This document shows, piece by piece, positions 61,360 through 64,000 of a stretch of DNA of 64,000 nt (position 1 is its first letter; each line of letters opens with the position of its first letter). A model generated the notes under the pieces. It was not told where the DNA came from and searched no databases. It worked only from the letters and a program-made list of their open reading frames with translations. Origin of the DNA: Pseudarthrobacter sulfonivorans (GTDB lineage: Bacteria; Actinomycetota; Actinomycetes; Actinomycetales; Micrococcaceae); assembly GCF_014712225.1 (NCBI RefSeq), contig NZ_JACXBW010000013.1, forward strand, positions 62,001 to 126,000, written 5' to 3'. The position numbers were made by a program, and so were the translations under genes.

Positions 61360-61395
61360 TTGACCAAGTCTAGTTGGTCAACCTCAGCTGTGTAA
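61360..61395 (-). promoter_or_regulatory. Palindromic operator and promoter of the toxin-antitoxin pair
   Basis: TTGACCAA-GTCTAG-TTGGTCAA (61360-61381) is a perfect 8-bp inverted repeat with a 6-nt centre. On the minus strand TTACAC (61395-61390) and TAGACT (61372-61367) are 17 bp apart, so the palindrome covers the -10. The start would fall within 0-3 nt of the antitoxin ATG, implying a leaderless mRNA. Binding here by the antitoxin would repress transcription. Confidence 0.7.
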
Positions 61396-61510
61396 GGCTC
61401 AGCCCAGTATTCGTTCTCCCCGCAGTAGCTCATGGCTCGAGGCTATGGTCCGGGCCGCGCGGAATGAAGCCCCGGCCTCCGCTATGTGGAAAACCAGGCT
61501 GTACATGCCT

Positions 61511-62332
61511 TCAGGCCCGCGCGATGACCTCGCCGTTCGGGATCAGGAACCAGCCGTCGTCGGTGGATCCCCAGCGGTGCCAGCCCGCGGAGATCCTGGC
61601 GAGGTCCGCGGCGTTCGCGAAACCGTACTCCAGGGCCTGGTCTGCGAAGGCCGAATGCAGCACCCGCTCGCCCCACACCCGTGCCTGCCACCTCCGCTGC
61701 TGCCCTGTGGCGTAAAGCCAGTTGCTGCTGGTGGGCGCCACGTCGGTAAAGCCCGCCGACTGGGCCCAGGAAACCAGACGGCGTCCGGCGTCGGGCTCGG
61801 CGCCGTTGCGGCGGGCGATCTGCTGGTACAGGTCCATCCACTCGTCAAGTTCCGGCAGGGACGGGTACCAGCTCATGCCGTGGAAGTCCGCGTCCCGCAC
61901 GGCCACAATCCCGCCGGGCTTCGCCACCCGCCGCATCTCCCGCAGCGCCTCCACCGGATCGGTCAGGTGCTGCAGCACCTGGTGGGCGTGGACGACGTCG
62001 AACGTCTCGTCCTCGAAGTCGAGGTCATAGATGTTGCCGGCCACGAACTCCGCGTTGGTTACCCCGCGTTCAGCGGCGAGCGCCGTGGCCTGGGCGATGA
62101 TGTCCGGCGAGCGGTCCAGGCCGGTCACCTTGCCCGGTGCCACCAGCGCGGCGAAATCGCAGGTGATGCTACCCGGTCCGCAGCCGACGTCGAGCACGGA
62201 TGTTCCGGGGGTGAGGTGCGGGATGACAAAAGCCGCGGAATTTTCCGCGGTCCTGGAAGCGTGGGCACGGACCACCGATTCGTGGTGGCCGTGCGTGTAC
62301 ACATCGTCGTCTTCAGGCTGCTGCGCACTCAT
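61511..62332 (-). CDS. Class I SAM-dependent methyltransferase
   Basis: 273 residues. The SAM-binding motif I reads VLDVGCGPGSITCDFA (about 46-61), with motif post-I VTGLDRSPDII and motif IV DVVHAHQVLQHL, a UbiE/Methyltransf_11 pattern. The C-terminal region (DEWMDLYQQIARRNGAEPDAGRRL) is like those of small-molecule methyltransferases in actinobacteria. The substrate is unknown. The ATG at 62332 is used; a TTG at 62338 is less likely. Confidence 0.9.
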   Translation of the reverse strand: MSAQQPEDDDVYTHGHHESVVRAHASRTAENSAAFVIPHLTPGTSVLDVGCGPGSITCDFAALVAPGKVTGLDRSPDIIAQATALAAERGVTNAEFVAGNIYDLDFEDETFDVVHAHQVLQHLTDPVEALREMRRVAKPGGIVAVRDADFHGMSWYPSLPELDEWMDLYQQIARRNGAEPDAGRRLVSWAQSAGFTDVAPTSSNWLYATGQQRRWQARVWGERVLHSAFADQALEYGFANAADLARISAGWHRWGSTDDGWFLIPNGEVIARA

Positions 62333-62398
62333 AACCAAACGCTACCGCCGCTACAGCGCGAATGGGAGGAGCCGCCGTCGTGCGTTCCACCCAACTAA

Positions 62399-62446
62399 GT
62401 AGCAGCACATGTCGTTTTGACCGCCCAAAACGACACCTACTGCTAC
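62399..62446 (-). terminator. Two-step hairpin after the MarR gene
   Basis: GTAGCAG (62399-62405) pairs with CTGCTAC (62440-62446), and inside it GTCGTTTT (62411-62418) pairs with AAAACGAC (62427-62434) across an 8-nt loop, with a 5x5 internal loop between stems. It begins right at the MarR stop (62447) on the minus strand. Sequence AGTAGCAG..GTCGTTTTG looks like a dispersed repeat unit. Confidence 0.6.
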
Positions 62447-62983
62447 CTACATGGGCGGGCCGGACTCAGGTGGCCGAAGCGCCGGGGAGGCCGGGCCGCC
62501 GTCGGACCCTTCGTGGCGGGCGGCGACGGTTGCCTCCACCATTGCGGTCATGAACCGCGTGACCAGCTCCAGTTCCTCGGCGGAGAACGCCGCCATGGCC
62601 GTCCCCATGTGGCGGGACAACGGCATGAACATGGCCCCGCCGTCCCGGAAGGCCTTGGGCGTCATGCGGAGCTGGACCTGGCGGCGGTCGGACGCATGCC
62701 GTTCGCGGACCACGTGGCCGGAGTTGTCCAGCCGGTCGATGAGGGCAGTCGTGGCCGGGGAGCTGAGGTGCAGTTCCTTCCTCAGGACGCCGGGGGTGAC
62801 CACGAGGCCCTTGGCGGTGTGGCGCATGATGACTGCCAGCGCATTCAGGTCGGTGCGGTGCATGTCATTCCGCGCCCCGGCGGAGTCCACGTACCGGTTG
62901 GCTTCGAGCGTGAAGTCCTGCAGCAGGCGTATCAGGGACTGGGGGCCGGAGTCAGGCGGGCGCTGGAGCGGCTCGTCCGTCAT
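62447..62983 (-). CDS. MarR family transcriptional regulator
   Basis: 178 residues. The winged-helix domain (LVVTPGVLRKELHLSSPATTALIDRLDNSGHVVRERHASDRRQVQLRMTP, about 65-115) carries the MarR wing motif ASDRRQVQL. The ATG at 62983 is chosen because AAGGAGG lies 6 nt upstream; an ATG at 63019 lacks a site. It is divergent from an MMPL exporter gene and probably represses it; a palindrome lies in the shared control region. Confidence 0.93.
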   Translation of the reverse strand: MTDEPLQRPPDSGPQSLIRLLQDFTLEANRYVDSAGARNDMHRTDLNALAVIMRHTAKGLVVTPGVLRKELHLSSPATTALIDRLDNSGHVVRERHASDRRQVQLRMTPKAFRDGGAMFMPLSRHMGTAMAAFSAEELELVTRFMTAMVEATVAARHEGSDGGPASPALRPPESGPPM

Positions 62984-63131
62984 GTCCTGCCTCCTTAGTT
63001 CGCTGGTGTGGTCCTGCATCCGGGCTGGTGCCGGTCCTCGCTGGTGCCTTGACGGATATTACTGCAGCAGCGCCGTCCGCGGGCCTTCCACGCCAAAACG
63101 GAGTAGAGCCACAGAATCGCATGACAGCCAC

Positions 63132-63160
63132 TTATCTCTATGGTGGAGATACTCTATGAT
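63132..63160 (+). promoter_or_regulatory. Promoter and candidate MarR operator of the MMPL gene
   Basis: TTATCT (63132-63137) and TATGAT (63155-63160) are 17 bp apart. The perfect inverted repeat TATCTC-N7-GAGATA (63133-63151) covers the -35 and spacer. A repressor bound here would block RNA polymerase. Start point predicted near 63167. Confidence 0.55.
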
Positions 63161-63202
63161 GGAATCAATTGTATGCCTCCATTCCCCGGCCCCGAAGGAA
63201 TC

Positions 63203-64000
63203 ATGAAAACCAGTCCCCAACACAGCGCGCGGGTCCCGTTCTGGCTGCGCTGGCTCATTCCAGCGCTTCTGGTGCTGACGTGGCTGGCCGTCGCCGGCGT
63301 CGGCGGACCCACGTTCGGGCGCCTCAGCGAGGTCTCCTCGAACGACCAGGCGTCCTTCCTTCCCGCAAGCGCCGAAGCCACGGCCGCGCAGGACTGGCAA
63401 GCGAAATTCCGGGATTCCAACGAAGTGCCCGCCGTCATCCTGATCGAAAGCGGGTCCGCGTTCACCCCGGCCCAGCTGGGCGGGGCCGCGGGCCTGAAAG
63501 CCGACCTTGAAGCGCTGAAGCTCGGCAGTACCGTGATCGGTCCTATTCCGTCCGAGGACGGCAAAGCCGTCCAGTTCATCGTCCCCGTCGATTCATCCGG
63601 CGAGCTGAAGGAGGCCGTCAAGGAGCTCCGAACCACCGTTGCCGACGCCGCTCCCCCGGGCATGCAGACGTTCGTCACGGGACCTGCCGGCCTGGCCGCA
63701 GACCTGACCAGCGCCTTCGCCGGGATTGATGGCATCCTGCTGCTGGTGGCCCTGGGTGCCGTCTTTGTGATCCTCCTGGTCGTTTACCGCTCCCTGCTTT
63801 TGCCCATCGCGGTGCTGCTTACCTCCGTGTTTGCGCTGTGTGCCGCCATCCTGCTGGTGTTCGGCATGGCCAAACTCGGCTGGATTCAGCTGAACGGCCA
63901 AAGCCAGGGCATCCTGTCCATTCTGGTGATCGGTGCGGCTACGGACTACGCGCTGCTGTACGTGGCACGGTTCCGCGAGGCCCTGACCCACACGCGCAAC
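63203..64000 (+). CDS. MMPL/RND family transporter (partial, C-terminus beyond window)
   Basis: At least 266 residues are visible, running off the right edge. A basic N-terminus and one membrane helix (WLRWLIPALLVLTWLAVAGVGG) are followed by a large periplasmic-type domain (about 35-175), then membrane helices starting GIDGILLLVALGAVFVILLVVY. This is the first half of an MMPL protein, a proton-driven lipid or drug exporter. VIGAATDYALLYVARFREAL is the MMPL/RND-type helix with the conserved Asp-Tyr. ATG at 63203 (GAAGGA upstream, close) is preferred over an in-frame ATG at 63173. Confidence 0.9.
   Translation, partial: MKTSPQHSARVPFWLRWLIPALLVLTWLAVAGVGGPTFGRLSEVSSNDQASFLPASAEATAAQDWQAKFRDSNEVPAVILIESGSAFTPAQLGGAAGLKADLEALKLGSTVIGPIPSEDGKAVQFIVPVDSSGELKEAVKELRTTVADAAPPGMQTFVTGPAGLAADLTSAFAGIDGILLLVALGAVFVILLVVYRSLLLPIAVLLTSVFALCAAILLVFGMAKLGWIQLNGQSQGILSILVIGAATDYALLYVARFREALTHTRN

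Overview
The window reads as chromosomal DNA of a high-GC actinobacterium. The best guess is the family Micrococcaceae, Arthrobacter or Pseudarthrobacter type. The reasons are the GC-rich codon use, frequent GTG starts, 4-bp ATGA/GTGA gene overlaps, an actinobacterial SAM-IV-type riboswitch, a DUF4235 gene, a trehalose-phosphatase/GH15 fusion and DUF559 nuclease genes. This placement is inference from gene content; no 16S gene is present. Coding density is high and there is no phage, plasmid, IS element or CRISPR array.

Layout. 1-9244: a minus-strand galactoside operon (solute-binding protein, two permeases, GH42 beta-galactosidase, DeoR regulator, GH36 alpha-galactosidase, galT running off the left edge) with a promoter and a CRP/GlxR-like palindrome. 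9403-14718: a GH15 enzyme fused to a probably dead trehalose-phosphatase domain, a frameshifted sarcosine/N-methyltryptophan oxidase gene, an AEC transporter and panD. 14766-21320: a LysR gene, an amino-acid permease and bifunctional putA. Matching 23-bp elements upstream of the permease and putA suggest one proline-type regulon, and a six-copy palindromic repeat array lies between them. 21369-29233: a LysR/MFS pair, a lower-GC GNAT/membrane-protein pair, two SRPBCC paralogs around tRNA-Gly(CCC), a secreted CAP/beta-propeller protein and dcd.

29262-46780: a DUF559 endonuclease-like gene between direct repeats; a KhtTU-type K+/H+ antiporter; an Atg22-like MFS gene; the complete Mrp Na+/H+ antiporter operon (A/B fused, then C-G) closed by a bidirectional terminator; a TPP riboswitch controlling ykoEDC; an XRE-HTH domain fused to a MurA-like enolpyruvyl transferase; and a second, short DUF559 gene between repeats of another family. 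46831-52498: a GCS2 carboxylate-amine ligase, a lysE/argP divergent pair, a SAM-IV-type riboswitch over DUF1737-rhodanese-metZ, and a lipoprotein gene. 52486-64000: thiolase, a PNPOx-like protein, NUDIX, pabC, cardiolipin synthase, a P-loop kinase-like domain fused to PabB, a low-molecular-weight phosphatase, a LysE exporter, a Phd/VapC toxin-antitoxin pair with a palindromic operator, a methyltransferase, and a divergent MarR/MMPL efflux pair running off the right edge.

Most promising leads: (1) both DUF559 genes are bounded by short repeats that abut their stop codons, resembling the REP/RAYT arrangement; (2) the HTH-MurA fusion; (3) the kinase-PabB fusion; (4) the predicted LysR element shared by the permease and putA; (5) the GH15 protein with an inactivated phosphatase domain.
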